64,000 bases of DNA. Source: Giardia muris (lineage: Eukaryota; Fornicata; Diplomonadida; Hexamitidae). The first letter of the stretch is position 1, and each line of letters starts with the position of its first letter. Location: contig CM016929.1 of the NCBI GenBank assembly GCA_006247105.1, positions 248,001 through 312,000 of the forward strand, written 5' to 3'. Shown in pieces: positions 53,387-63,293 of the stretch. The notes beneath the pieces were generated by a model. That model was not told the origin of the DNA. It searched no databases and worked only from the letters and a program-made list of their open reading frames with translations. Made by a program: the position numbers and the translations under genes.

Positions 53387-53992
53387 TCAACAACACCGCC
53401 AACCCATACCCGAGGAAGACCTTTGCGTCGGCCTTTGACTCGCCGCAGATGCGCTCAATGAAACCGTCAGGGTTTCGACGCGCGCCCTGGAGTGCTCGAT
53501 CGCCTCCAAGGCAACCATCTGAATAAGATCCTCAACACCTTCTCCGGTCCGGGAGCTTATTTCGACATACCTAGAAAAGTCCAGGAGTTCCGATAGTCTG
53601 ATGGCATCGGCCTGTGAGATGACACGAGTCTCAGTAAGGTCTGCCTTCGTACCGACGAGAAAGGCCGTCTGTGCTCCCGTAGACATCTTCGCAACGGTCT
53701 TACGCCAAAACCCTACGCTCTGAAATGAAACTCGATCCGATAGGCTAAAGACCACAAGGACGACTGACGCGTCACGGACGTATTGGGTTGTCAAGCTCCT
53801 GAAGCGCTCGGCACCGGCAGTATCCCAGATGGCAAGTTGGATGTCTTGACCATCGACTTCTCGACAAATGGTTGCCCAATCAATCCCAACGTTTGCCTCG
53901 GTCTTCTCCGTGAAGAGCCCATGGTGCATGCGATGGAGAAGGGCGGTCTTCCCCACCCGGCTATCACCGACGAGGATGACCTTGGCCCGCAT
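53387..53992 (-). CDS. Atypical Rab-family small GTPase
   Basis: This is a 201-residue Rab-like GTPase. The P loop GDSRVGKT is intact (residues ~9-16), and the C terminus ends in CC, the geranylgeranyl site. Several positions are unusual. The switch I threonine of the usual STIG is replaced (EANVGID), and the catalytic glutamine of WDTAGQERF is alanine (WDTAGAERF). The NKxD box reads TKAD and the SAK box reads SSR. Loss of the glutamine predicts very slow GTP hydrolysis; loss of the threonine affects magnesium and effector binding. A specific Rab class cannot be given. It lies 7 bases downstream of the stop of the previous minus-strand gene; ATTAAAC abuts the ATG. Confidence 0.9.
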   Translation of the reverse strand: MRAKVILVGDSRVGKTALLHRMHHGLFTEKTEANVGIDWATICREVDGQDIQLAIWDTAGAERFRSLTTQYVRDASVVLVVFSLSDRVSFQSVGFWRKTVAKMSTGAQTAFLVGTKADLTETRVISQADAIRLSELLDFSRYVEISSRTGEGVEDLIQMVALEAIEHSRARVETLTVSLSASAASQRPTQRSSSGMGWRCC

Positions 53993-53999
53993 GTTTAAT

Positions 54000-54587
54000 C
54001 TATGAACCTAGGTCTTCCCGAGAGATCCCTTGCAGCAACTGGTGCTTGAGATCGTAGATGCTCTTCAGGTCGTGCGTAGTATACATGCGGATCATTCGAT
54101 CCATGATCGTCATTGCCCCAGACTTAGTCCTAATAAACTGAACGACCCCTCCATCTTGTGGTAGGGTTCCAAAGGCACCAACCCCAAATAGTCCGTCAGA
54201 TAGCTGCGCGGCTGGCGCGGGAGACCGTTGGATCGGCGTGGCTATGTAGTTCACGCCCGAGTTCTGTAATGACCCTGTAGGAGTCCGAAGGGATGTACTA
54301 GATGAGATCGGTATTGGTGCTGGATCGATAGGCCTAATTCCGGTTGGAACCGCTACCCGAAGCCCGGGACCAGTGTTCCCGGTCGGACTGGGTGTCCCCC
54401 GATGTGGCTTTGGACTATTCCTTCGGATCTGTGATGGTACTGATGGCCGAAGAAGTGGTAAGTGAACGTTCGGGACCCCCTCAGGACTCCGCTCATGAGG
54501 GTAGCTGAGTGGTGATGATACCCCCCGAGTGGTACTACTGCGACGCCGTTGGATGTTTGGGAGGTAGAAGCCCGCAGGAAGCGGCAT
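54000..54587 (-). CDS. Pro/Ser-rich hypothetical protein, 195 aa
   Basis: I do not recognise this protein. Residues 1-130 are low-complexity and basic, rich in Pro, Ser, Thr and Arg, with repeated SP and TP sites that could be phosphorylated. The last 60 residues contain a helix-forming segment (KSGAMTIMDRMIRMY and then DLKSIYDLKHQLLQGI) that may be the folded part. The upstream GTAAAATTACAAG tract fits the start rule. It is squeezed between the HECT and Rab genes with gaps of 21 and 7 bases. Confidence 0.75.
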   Translation of the reverse strand: MPLPAGFYLPNIQRRRSSTTRGVSSPLSYPHERSPEGVPNVHLPLLRPSVPSQIRRNSPKPHRGTPSPTGNTGPGLRVAVPTGIRPIDPAPIPISSSTSLRTPTGSLQNSGVNYIATPIQRSPAPAAQLSDGLFGVGAFGTLPQDGGVVQFIRTKSGAMTIMDRMIRMYTTHDLKSIYDLKHQLLQGISREDLGS

Positions 54588-54608
54588 CTGAAGCTTGTAA
54601 TTTTACCT

Positions 54609-57600
54609 TCAAGCAAACTCGAAGGACTGGCCCTCGGACACGGAGACGTCAAGCGCTCGCCGCAGAGCTTCCTCCGTGCAATAAGGGGGGAGCTTGAGGC
54701 TATGGAAGCAAGTGCTCGCCGAAGGAAGACGAAGGCGTGCTTCCATAAGATCCTCAACGGTCGTCTCTGATGTCTCTCCATCTGCCCGTAATCTTTGTAT
54801 CTTAAGAGGTGGCTCATATGCTCCAGGTGGGCTTCGACTCGACCCTGTCATAAAAGCAAGAAGCTTACTAACAAAGTCCACACCTCCAGCAGTCACCACT
54901 GTCTTAAATGTCTTTTCAACGGCTTCAGAAACTTGGGAAGAGGCAGAGTCATCAGGAGGATGCTCCCAATGCAATAGAGACAAATACTTCTCGGGTGACA
55001 TTTCCCCACGACCGGAAATGATCCATTGAAGTTCGAGAGGTGTGAAGACTCCAATGTCAACGCCCGGAAGATTCTTCTGGATCATCTTTGCAACGGCATC
55101 TATTGCCCGCCCACGCCGGTCACAGAGAAGCTCCACAACTCCTCGGACGCATTCCATAGCATCCCCATTACATTTGAAAACCATGGGTTCCGTATCGAGT
55201 CCCTCATCACAAGGTATGTCTGTCACACTCAGTCCAACGAAATCCTCGTATCGGTCCTTCCCAACGACTAGGGGCGTAACGAGACAGCCGTAAAAAATCT
55301 CTGGAGAGCAAAGGAGAACGTCATAGGAACTATATCTGATCCCACACACGCGCCTTGCGAGACTAATAGGAAGAACGAAACTTAGGGTCAAGAACTCTGT
55401 CACGGCACGCGAAACAAGGTAGGAAAGGAGCATGAACTCTAGCTGTGCTGTCTGGCGGGCAAGGCGATTCTTTAGAGGCGGGTATCGCGGAATGTACATT
55501 GCGGGACTAAAAGATGCTCCATTTCTCACCAAGTCGCTGGTCACGAGGTTCATATATTCCTGTCGCGGCCCGTGGAGATCCAACGCGCTCTCGTTGAGGA
55601 AGGTGACGCGCCATGGCTTCTGTAAGGCGGCCTGCGAGGCGGCGGTGCTCTGCTTGAGGTATTCGACGAGGGAAATAAGCGGGGCGTCACGCATGACTCT
55701 GATCTCGAGGGTGGTCCCTTGCCGCGGGACGTACTTCGTCGCCTCGACCATCGTCTCGTTGAGCGTCTGCTCTGGAAGGTAAGCGTTGTTGGAGATCCGA
55801 AGCATGTGTCGGAAGATGAAAATTCTATGCTCAAGAGAGATGAGGAAGGCTCGGCCATAGCTCAGAAGGTCCTGGATGAAGCCCGCGACCCGAAAGTCGT
55901 AGTACTCGACAGGAGACCTCTGCAGAAGCCCAAGTCCAAGGGCTATCGATGCCTTCCTCGCTCCATGCTGGGGAGTGAATCCAAGCCATGTATTATATGG
56001 CAAATCCCCTGCGCTCTCGGTCGCTGCACTCAAGGCAGATCCGAGCTGCGTGCTCTGCGTCTTCAGCTGCGAATCCACATGACAGGCCGTGATGGAGACA
56101 CGCTTGAGACATGTCAAAAGCTTTCGTTCCCAGATATCCTGCTCATCTTCGTCATCGACGGCGATGACTCGCAAGAGACGCCGAAGGTCAACTCCAAACC
56201 AAGCGGGGGACAGAAGAGAGGTATCAATGCAGAATCGACGATGAGCTGCCGTGAGGTTCAGAAACAGTGAAAAGTAAGAGTCTTGGGGGTCATGCTCACA
56301 ACGGTTCAAGACGCTCTTCCGATAGAGACCATCCAGAAGCGCCCGAATGGCGACGAGGCTCGCGCAATAGGAGAAGAAGAGGCCGAGGTGCAGAGGCTGA
56401 AGACAGGAGGGATCAACGACCGCTCTGCTCTGGATAAACGTGGAGCTCGTCAGTGTCTCACAGACGAAGGTCTCATAGGCGTTGCTGGCCTCCTCAACCG
56501 TCGAGGCTGAGGTGAGATAACTGAAGAAGTTCGGCTCCGGTACTGTCTGGATGGGGATGTAGCACTGTACCTGATTCATAGCGTCTCGAATGGTTCCAGT
56601 CGTGGGCTTTTCGGGTGTTGGTGCCGTCGAGACAGTTGAGACGGTTGATACGTCTCCAGAAGCTTGGTCAAGAGGTACTGTCGCCTCGAAGATAACGTTC
56701 TGTTCAGACCCAGCACAGAGGGTATCCGATAGGTGATCCAAGTACCCATCCATCTTCTCAAAAGAGGAATCGAGCAAGTCGATGTCGGTCGCCCCAACTA
56801 GTGGAAGGGTATCGTACTGAAGAACCTGTGAAGCCTCCGCAAGGATGGAGCAAAGGTTTGCCCCCAGGAACGCTCGGTCCATATATGAGTGGAAGAGGGA
56901 GCGGAGGGCATCTGCACGCCGCTGCAGGTACCCTGTCAACTCCGCCTCAGTTGCCGTTGGGGTTGGGGTGGTGCCGACCTCCTTCTCCGCCGCCCGTGCC
57001 TCGTGAAGGAGATTCTCAAAGCCATCCTTACCAACCTCGCTGCTTAGATATCTCGTGACCAAGCGTCCAAGGTGATTACTGATGGCGCCGTCCAACGTGA
57101 AGGCCGGAAAGAGGAGGGAAATGAGTGGCTTACTGGCGGTATGGAACTGGGGCGAGAAAAGACCCGGGATGGGCGTGGAGTGGGATGAACTCGGGTTTGC
57201 CGAGACAAGGCGCGACGGAACGGTTGCTCCAAAGCTGAGAAAGCTGTACTCTGCGTCGTCTGTCCCGTAGACCGGACTATACTGCAGCTGGGGAAGTCGA
57301 GAAAGCATTGCAACAAGGCTTCCCGTTGATGCCGTATCGCTGTATACTCGGTTCTGCGCCGAAAGACGCAGCCACCCGATAACATAGATGGAGCAGATCT
57401 CAAGCTGGCTAAGCTCAATGATACAGTTCTCGTAGACGTCATAGAGCGGATATGCACCAGCGGAGAGTGCGGTATTAGTAACCCAGACCTGAAGAGCTTG
57501 CTTGAGCCCCGAAATGACATCACGACGGGTGTCTAGAGGTATGATGGTCGATTGCATCCCAGCTGTGCTTCCAAAGCACCCGATTGTCCGCGCTGCCAGG

Positions 57601-60600
57601 GAGTTCGAGAGAGGTCGTGTGAGGATACCACTAGCATTGGAAAGGTCGTGTCCCGTCAAAGTGAAAGATGTAGTCCCTGCTCCAAACCCTGATACTGGTG
57701 CACGGATAAGACCGTCATAAACCTCCGTTGGTAGGAGCGCCCGAAGCACATCTCGAAGGAGAGCAGTATTCCCGACGAAGACGGCCTCATCGAACTGCGC
57801 AACGCATCCGGAAAGAAGGAAGACGTAGGGAAGCGTCTTAAGGACGAGGGGAGCGCAGAGTTGGAGTCGATCATAGTCCCCGATTATGGAATGAAGAGCA
57901 CGTAGAAGAACTGTCCCCTCTTCAGACGAAACGCCGTTCGTGACGGGGCATTCCGGTGGAAGACGCAGAAAGTGAAAGAGTTGAGGGTTCTCCCAGTTCC
58001 CTAGAGCCAGGAGGATAAGACAAGCGCAATGTATAAGATCTTGTTGAACAAGCTTTCCAAGTGGGGTGAGAAGAGTCACAGAAGTACCTGGCATTGCAGG
58101 AGTACTGGCAGATGGGGCGATAAGAGACACATCCGCCTCCGATGGCACGTTTATGGAGTCTTGTGGCTCCTGTGGCTCCTGGGATGCGGCACCGGGGACT
58201 AGGGAGGCTGGAGCGACCGCTAGAACAGTTGTCTCGTTGAGATCGATGGAACCGCACTGTATACTCTGCGGGTTGGCAAGAATCTGGACGATCTGTTCAC
58301 GATCAGCATTCAAATAGAAGAGATTTGGTTGGCGGCCGGAAACAAGAAGAAGCTTACAAAGATCCGGGACCGGGACTAGGAAATGAGTATAGAGTACCAG
58401 CATGAGGCTAGGGGTGATGGGTTTAGTTGATAACGAAAGGAGCGAAAGGATAAACGTTGAGAGCTTTCCACGGACGAGGGTGGGAAAGGCAAAAAGCCCA
58501 GCCAAGCCTCGCGACGGATCAAGTAATTCCTTGTGCACGACATATTCCAACGTGAGGAGAAGAGACTCGAGGAAGACGCTAGTCACAGGGATCTTGTTTC
58601 TGGCTACGCGGTCAAGGAAGAGAGAGGCAAGCATTAATCGAGTTCCTACCCGATCCACGTATCGAATCTCCTTCTCCTCGATCCTCGAGGTCATGACTCT
58701 GAGCTTCGAATACAAATCTTTGTCAAGTGTCGTCATCTTGGAGACGTCGTACAAGCCGGTCGTCAAGAGGCGCCGTGCAATGGCTCCCGCATCTGAGCGC
58801 GCCTTCAGCTTCGGAATGGAGCTGTGAGACTTCTCGAATAGTCCAGAAAGCCGTCCATCAGCGATCGCCAAGAGAAGCTTTGAAAGATTCGCCCCATCAA
58901 CAAGAAGAACTCGTCCCTCGCCCTTATTCTTGCACAGATCGAAGTTAAAACGGACAAGCTTCCTTGCCGTAGTCCCTTGATTGAGGATGGCGAGGATATA
59001 CCCTACATATCTATCACCGGAATACTGCTCTCCGAAGCGGACGGCAGCTTGTAGATACGCAGTCACAAGCACGACTATCGAATCGAGGGTGAACTCCGAG
59101 ACCGTCGGCTTAAATTCTGGATCTTCGGTTCTCAATTGCTCATAGAGTTCCGGATAGACTTGCTCGACGAGGGAGAAGGTCTGTCCCACTCGATCTCCAT
59201 CCATTCCCGACAGAATGAACAGCAGCAATACGAGATACGAGAGAAGGTTCATGTCTGTGACGTCGATCTTCTCAGCTACGCCGCCGACGTCTTGATATCC
59301 CTTTAGAAGCTGTACCCAACAGAGATGAATGATCTTAAGATGCAAGTCTGGATTGTTAGCAAGAAAGGCGATAAAGTCCTTATATGACCGGAAAAGAAGT
59401 TCGAGCAGGACACAGTTCACGATGCCCTCCTCGAGGAAGCAGTACCCAAGAAACTCCGCAAGGGCCATGTTACAGATCCGCTCAATGCTCCTGCTAAGGT
59501 CGGAGACGGTCCCGCGGAGATAAGACCCATTGAGCCGTGATCCTTTCGTGACCAGGTTATGCTCCCCGGAGAGATAAACACTATCATCGAGTGCGCGAAT
59601 ACGAGAGACGACATAATCGAGCATCTTCTTGTCGCTCCCCATCAATGACTCACGCAAGGTCGCGTTCTGAAGCAGGTGCATGTACTTGACGTACCGGTTG
59701 ACGGACATGAAAACCTCCGAGCAGATCGACAAGGCCTGCGTTATGGAGAGGAATTGGTCGAAATCCACCGCCTCGAACTCTCCGATGAACCCCAACTCCA
59801 TCGCATGGACGAAGATCTCGAGAAAGTCGCGCACAGACGTCGGGGTGACCCCGACACGCGCCCCATTGAACTCTGCAAGGAAGTCCGTGGTGATCCTTTC
59901 AATGGAAACGCTCATCTCCGTCTCCTCATCCTCAGTGAGCGTGGTAACCTCCTTCTCGTCTCCGGCGGCACAGGACCCTTTTGACTGCTGAATCACCTCT
60001 GATACCTTCGTGATGAAACGACACATGAGGTCCATCTTCGAGTCAAGTGGGTATGGGCCCTCTCGGCCGAAATTGTGACGAAGCCATGAGGCAACAAAGC
60101 GTGGATGACGTTGTCGCATCTGCATGAAGTCTGCACCTCCTTCCTTCGAGTAACCCACCACATCCGCCTCAAGCTTGGCATCTTCTGTTAATTCGACATG
60201 GACTGAAGGTTCTTGTGGACCAAGTACAACTGGTATCACCTCGGGAGCACCAGCAATCGTGCGGATCAAAGAGGCTTCTGCTTGCTCCATGTCGGGCAAG
60301 TCTCTGCCACTTAGAAGGCTTTGTGGTAGACTATCGTCATATGCTTCCACCTCCTCACGGTTCTCAGTGGATTCCTCACCTTCTTCCTCCTTCTCCTCTT
60401 CTTCACCCGAAGAAGCATCTTGCTCTTCGTTCTCCTCGTCATCAGAGTACGTCGGCTTTTCGTTCATCAGGCGAGCCAATTCCGCCGCAACAGCGGCCTC
60501 GTCCTCTTCATCTTCATCACCGGCTTCAGCCGCTGGGCGTGTGTCATCGTGTGCCCGAGCCTTAAGAGCGTTGAGAGCTGCGATGACGGCCCCATCAACC

Positions 60601-61988
60601 CCCTTTCCACGCTGGTAAAAGAGGTCTGCGATGGCCGTTGTGGTGATCGGCTCTGGTGAAAGGGTATCCTGACTCCTCTCTACATCGACTCCAGAAGCGC
60701 TTTCAGTGCTACTATGTAAGGCCTCCTCTTCTGATTCATCCTCATCAACTGCGCGGATGACAGTCAAGTAATACTCCTGTAGGGCTAAGACTAGCTCGTC
60801 CGGACGGCTCTTATTGAGTCCTTTAAACTGTGTGGTTGCGGCCTTCTGAGCATGCTCAAGGAAACAACGGGAGCCGACCCGCGTCGCAAGGCGGACCGCC
60901 TCGATGGAGAGCTGTAAACTCTCCATATCCCCGTCGGTGACCGCTTGCCCGTAGTTCTCGATGGTGTCGCAGTAGGGTGCAATGATGTCGGCAGCATTAA
61001 GGACCTCCAGTAACAAAGCCACCGCTGCTCCTTGTGTCGCAGCGGACTTGAAGGACAGGGAGATGAACCGTCGTAACGTTTCAATCGTCGGAAGTGCTCC
61101 CAATAACGCCGGATCGAGCGGTGGGACCTTGATTTCTTCAACGCTAGCCTCCCTTTCTACTTCTCCATCCACTCCCTCCTGTTCTTTCGCCCTCTCTTTT
61201 GCCTTCGCCTTCAGATCCTCCACGGATGCCCGGTACGCCTCGGCCTTCTTGCAGACGAGCACCGTATACACCTTGCGGTACATGGCGATACAGGAGACGA
61301 GGGCGTCAACGATCGCCTTGTCTTGGGAATGTAGGAAGTAGCAGAAGACTGGCCAGAGACGAGGGAGGAAGGCGAGCATTCGAGCCGCCTGCTTGTAATT
61401 CACGCTGAGGAGATGATTCAACCCTTTAATGAGAAGGACCAGGACGTTCTTCTGGTGGATCGTTAGACCATCTCCACCGGCATACCTCTCGTTCAGCTGG
61501 TCTAGAAAGCTCCCAACGAAGTCCTGGAACCGCGCAAATTCGTTGGGGGTCAATGGGTCCTTCGAGAGGAGTGTATTACTCGCTCGAAGGCTTCGAAGAG
61601 TGTCCCGGATCCTAGAGGCGTCGGTGAAGTAGTCGAACGACTCCTGGACCAATGTGAAGCCGTCGGCCGCTGTACTAAGGAAGGCACCGTCAGTATAGAA
61701 GCCGGGTGCATCGGTAAGATCTGGGAGGATTGTTGCAGCATTCCGTGACAACGGGCAATCGAAGTCAGGGTAGACCGAGGAACCAAAGGTGCAAGGGCGA
61801 CATCGTTGCACCATCACCTCGACGGGGTAAGGGATAATGGAGAGAAGAGGAGGGTCGAGATCTGGGAGTCGAGGAAAAGATGGGGTTGAGATGGCACTGA
61901 TGGGAGTCCCCATCCAATCATCCTCCCACGGGTCCGAGGAGGAGTCCGATTGGCTCTGTTCCGGACTTGTGTCACGTTCTTCTTGCAT
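54609..61988 (-). CDS. Giant HECT-domain E3 ubiquitin ligase
   Basis: This is a 2459-residue protein with a C-terminal HECT domain from about residue 2090. Landmarks are VTFLNESALDLHGPRQEY (~2125), LELQWIISGRGEM (~2310) and the catalytic-cysteine motif PSASTCFHSLKLPPY with Cys at about 2427. The cysteine accepts ubiquitin from an E2 and passes it to substrate. The N-terminal 2000 residues are mainly helical and probably a solenoid. There is an extremely acidic region at about 480-560 (Glu/Asp runs). No UBA, WWE or RLD motif is evident, so the substrate class is unknown. GATAGAAA abuts the ATG, and GGTAAAA follows the stop. Confidence 0.93.
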   Translation of the reverse strand: MQEERDTSPEQSQSDSSSDPWEDDWMGTPISAISTPSFPRLPDLDPPLLSIIPYPVEVMVQRCRPCTFGSSVYPDFDCPLSRNAATILPDLTDAPGFYTDGAFLSTAADGFTLVQESFDYFTDASRIRDTLRSLRASNTLLSKDPLTPNEFARFQDFVGSFLDQLNERYAGGDGLTIHQKNVLVLLIKGLNHLLSVNYKQAARMLAFLPRLWPVFCYFLHSQDKAIVDALVSCIAMYRKVYTVLVCKKAEAYRASVEDLKAKAKERAKEQEGVDGEVEREASVEEIKVPPLDPALLGALPTIETLRRFISLSFKSAATQGAAVALLLEVLNAADIIAPYCDTIENYGQAVTDGDMESLQLSIEAVRLATRVGSRCFLEHAQKAATTQFKGLNKSRPDELVLALQEYYLTVIRAVDEDESEEEALHSSTESASGVDVERSQDTLSPEPITTTAIADLFYQRGKGVDGAVIAALNALKARAHDDTRPAAEAGDEDEEDEAAVAAELARLMNEKPTYSDDEENEEQDASSGEEEEKEEEGEESTENREEVEAYDDSLPQSLLSGRDLPDMEQAEASLIRTIAGAPEVIPVVLGPQEPSVHVELTEDAKLEADVVGYSKEGGADFMQMRQRHPRFVASWLRHNFGREGPYPLDSKMDLMCRFITKVSEVIQQSKGSCAAGDEKEVTTLTEDEETEMSVSIERITTDFLAEFNGARVGVTPTSVRDFLEIFVHAMELGFIGEFEAVDFDQFLSITQALSICSEVFMSVNRYVKYMHLLQNATLRESLMGSDKKMLDYVVSRIRALDDSVYLSGEHNLVTKGSRLNGSYLRGTVSDLSRSIERICNMALAEFLGYCFLEEGIVNCVLLELLFRSYKDFIAFLANNPDLHLKIIHLCWVQLLKGYQDVGGVAEKIDVTDMNLLSYLVLLLFILSGMDGDRVGQTFSLVEQVYPELYEQLRTEDPEFKPTVSEFTLDSIVVLVTAYLQAAVRFGEQYSGDRYVGYILAILNQGTTARKLVRFNFDLCKNKGEGRVLLVDGANLSKLLLAIADGRLSGLFEKSHSSIPKLKARSDAGAIARRLLTTGLYDVSKMTTLDKDLYSKLRVMTSRIEEKEIRYVDRVGTRLMLASLFLDRVARNKIPVTSVFLESLLLTLEYVVHKELLDPSRGLAGLFAFPTLVRGKLSTFILSLLSLSTKPITPSLMLVLYTHFLVPVPDLCKLLLVSGRQPNLFYLNADREQIVQILANPQSIQCGSIDLNETTVLAVAPASLVPGAASQEPQEPQDSINVPSEADVSLIAPSASTPAMPGTSVTLLTPLGKLVQQDLIHCACLILLALGNWENPQLFHFLRLPPECPVTNGVSSEEGTVLLRALHSIIGDYDRLQLCAPLVLKTLPYVFLLSGCVAQFDEAVFVGNTALLRDVLRALLPTEVYDGLIRAPVSGFGAGTTSFTLTGHDLSNASGILTRPLSNSLAARTIGCFGSTAGMQSTIIPLDTRRDVISGLKQALQVWVTNTALSAGAYPLYDVYENCIIELSQLEICSIYVIGWLRLSAQNRVYSDTASTGSLVAMLSRLPQLQYSPVYGTDDAEYSFLSFGATVPSRLVSANPSSSHSTPIPGLFSPQFHTASKPLISLLFPAFTLDGAISNHLGRLVTRYLSSEVGKDGFENLLHEARAAEKEVGTTPTPTATEAELTGYLQRRADALRSLFHSYMDRAFLGANLCSILAEASQVLQYDTLPLVGATDIDLLDSSFEKMDGYLDHLSDTLCAGSEQNVIFEATVPLDQASGDVSTVSTVSTAPTPEKPTTGTIRDAMNQVQCYIPIQTVPEPNFFSYLTSASTVEEASNAYETFVCETLTSSTFIQSRAVVDPSCLQPLHLGLFFSYCASLVAIRALLDGLYRKSVLNRCEHDPQDSYFSLFLNLTAAHRRFCIDTSLLSPAWFGVDLRRLLRVIAVDDEDEQDIWERKLLTCLKRVSITACHVDSQLKTQSTQLGSALSAATESAGDLPYNTWLGFTPQHGARKASIALGLGLLQRSPVEYYDFRVAGFIQDLLSYGRAFLISLEHRIFIFRHMLRISNNAYLPEQTLNETMVEATKYVPRQGTTLEIRVMRDAPLISLVEYLKQSTAASQAALQKPWRVTFLNESALDLHGPRQEYMNLVTSDLVRNGASFSPAMYIPRYPPLKNRLARQTAQLEFMLLSYLVSRAVTEFLTLSFVLPISLARRVCGIRYSSYDVLLCSPEIFYGCLVTPLVVGKDRYEDFVGLSVTDIPCDEGLDTEPMVFKCNGDAMECVRGVVELLCDRRGRAIDAVAKMIQKNLPGVDIGVFTPLELQWIISGRGEMSPEKYLSLLHWEHPPDDSASSQVSEAVEKTFKTVVTAGGVDFVSKLLAFMTGSSRSPPGAYEPPLKIQRLRADGETSETTVEDLMEARLRLPSASTCFHSLKLPPYCTEEALRRALDVSVSEGQSFEFA

Positions 61989-62126
61989 TTTCTATCTACA
62001 TCGACACTTCACCTCCTCTGTCAAAAAGAGGTCTAGGAGCATGAGGCAAGGACTGAGAACCCTCTCCTGTACCAGAGAACTGCGAAGGAGGTGGAGCCTT
62101 CGTAAGCTCTCGTAGGTAAGAGGAAA

Positions 62127-63236
62127 ATGCTTCTCGCCCTTCTAATGGGGATTCTTGCATTAGGTAACATTTATCCTGGGTATGAAGAATATGCGGAGAT
62201 AAGGAAGGGTCTCTACGTCTGGTCCCACCATACGGCCAACCGGCTTAATGGAGTCCCGTCTTGGATAGTTCTAACACAGAACAATCATGGGGAAATGCAG
62301 CGCCTCGTAGACTTCTGTAAGATGCAAGGGGTTGACAAGGTCCTCCTATTTGCAGGCTCTGTGGAATGGGAATATGACGATTACTACAGTCGTGGGGTTT
62401 TCCCATATCATGAAGATCTGCTCTTTAACGTTCGTTTCTTGCAGACACAAGGGCTCGACGTCGACCTCATGGTGTATCTGAATGATGAGCCGAACAACCT
62501 CACGGCATATGAGCGGATGGAGGAGGTAGCGCAGATCGTCAAGAAGTTGAACAAAGAAGGGACGAATATCGGGTCTCTGCACATTGATCAAGAACCATCA
62601 AAGCAGAACCAATACAAGAAGCTATTGGAGATGTTAAGCCTGTCACGACAACAATGCCCCATTGGAGTATCATTGAAACCGCAGTGGGTGCGTGAAAGGC
62701 TTACCGATATCACCGCCTTCTTCACGATTGATGATGTGCGTCACTTACCCGAATTCAAGGACTTTCAGCCCACGAAGGAAACAACCTTTAGTGACCTAGT
62801 CTTGATGGTCGCACCAAACTCCACTATGATGGCCTATAGTAACGAGCCCGATACCATCTTGAGTCTGGGGAGGCAGGCTCTTGATAGTGCCTCCCGTGTT
62901 GGCCTGACCAGACTTGACATCGCAATGGAGACTGGCTTTGTTAACAATCTTCCAGAAGAAGAGACGACACACTATTGGATCCAAGCGAATAAGCCATTGT
63001 GGTTCAAACGCTTCCGATGCCTTGGTGGAAAGCTTGAGAGGTACGCACAGGAACTGGGGCTCAAGACCAAAATGATAGTCCACGATTATGCGCAATATCA
63101 CACGACCCTTTATTGCCAGTCTCCGGCCCTCGAGAAGATGGCGATCGAGGTCCCATACCTCAGCTGCGAAGGGGACCCCGATACCCTAATCAGCCGAATC
63201 GCATGCAACAGGAAGAGGGAGGTACTCGATAAGTGA
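62127..63236 (+). CDS. Secreted hypothetical protein, possible TIM-barrel fold
   Basis: This 369-residue protein begins with a clear signal peptide (MLLALLMGILALGNIYP). The mature part alternates strands and helices in a way that suggests a TIM barrel. Strand-like pieces are VDKVLLFAGS (~70), VDLMVYLNDEP (~112), IGSLHIDQEPS (~148) and CPIGVSLKPQW (~175). The acidic residues at strand ends (DEP, DQEP) recall glycoside hydrolases, but I cannot name a family. Four cysteines in the C-terminal third could form disulfides. GTAAGAGGAAA abuts the ATG. The next gene also enters the secretory pathway. Confidence 0.75.
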   Translation: MLLALLMGILALGNIYPGYEEYAEIRKGLYVWSHHTANRLNGVPSWIVLTQNNHGEMQRLVDFCKMQGVDKVLLFAGSVEWEYDDYYSRGVFPYHEDLLFNVRFLQTQGLDVDLMVYLNDEPNNLTAYERMEEVAQIVKKLNKEGTNIGSLHIDQEPSKQNQYKKLLEMLSLSRQQCPIGVSLKPQWVRERLTDITAFFTIDDVRHLPEFKDFQPTKETTFSDLVLMVAPNSTMMAYSNEPDTILSLGRQALDSASRVGLTRLDIAMETGFVNNLPEEETTHYWIQANKPLWFKRFRCLGGKLERYAQELGLKTKMIVHDYAQYHTTLYCQSPALEKMAIEVPYLSCEGDPDTLISRIACNRKREVLDK

Positions 63237-63293
63237 TCATTGATGATAACGTCAATTGATGTTTCAGAAGGAGATACGTGAGAGCGAAGAAAA

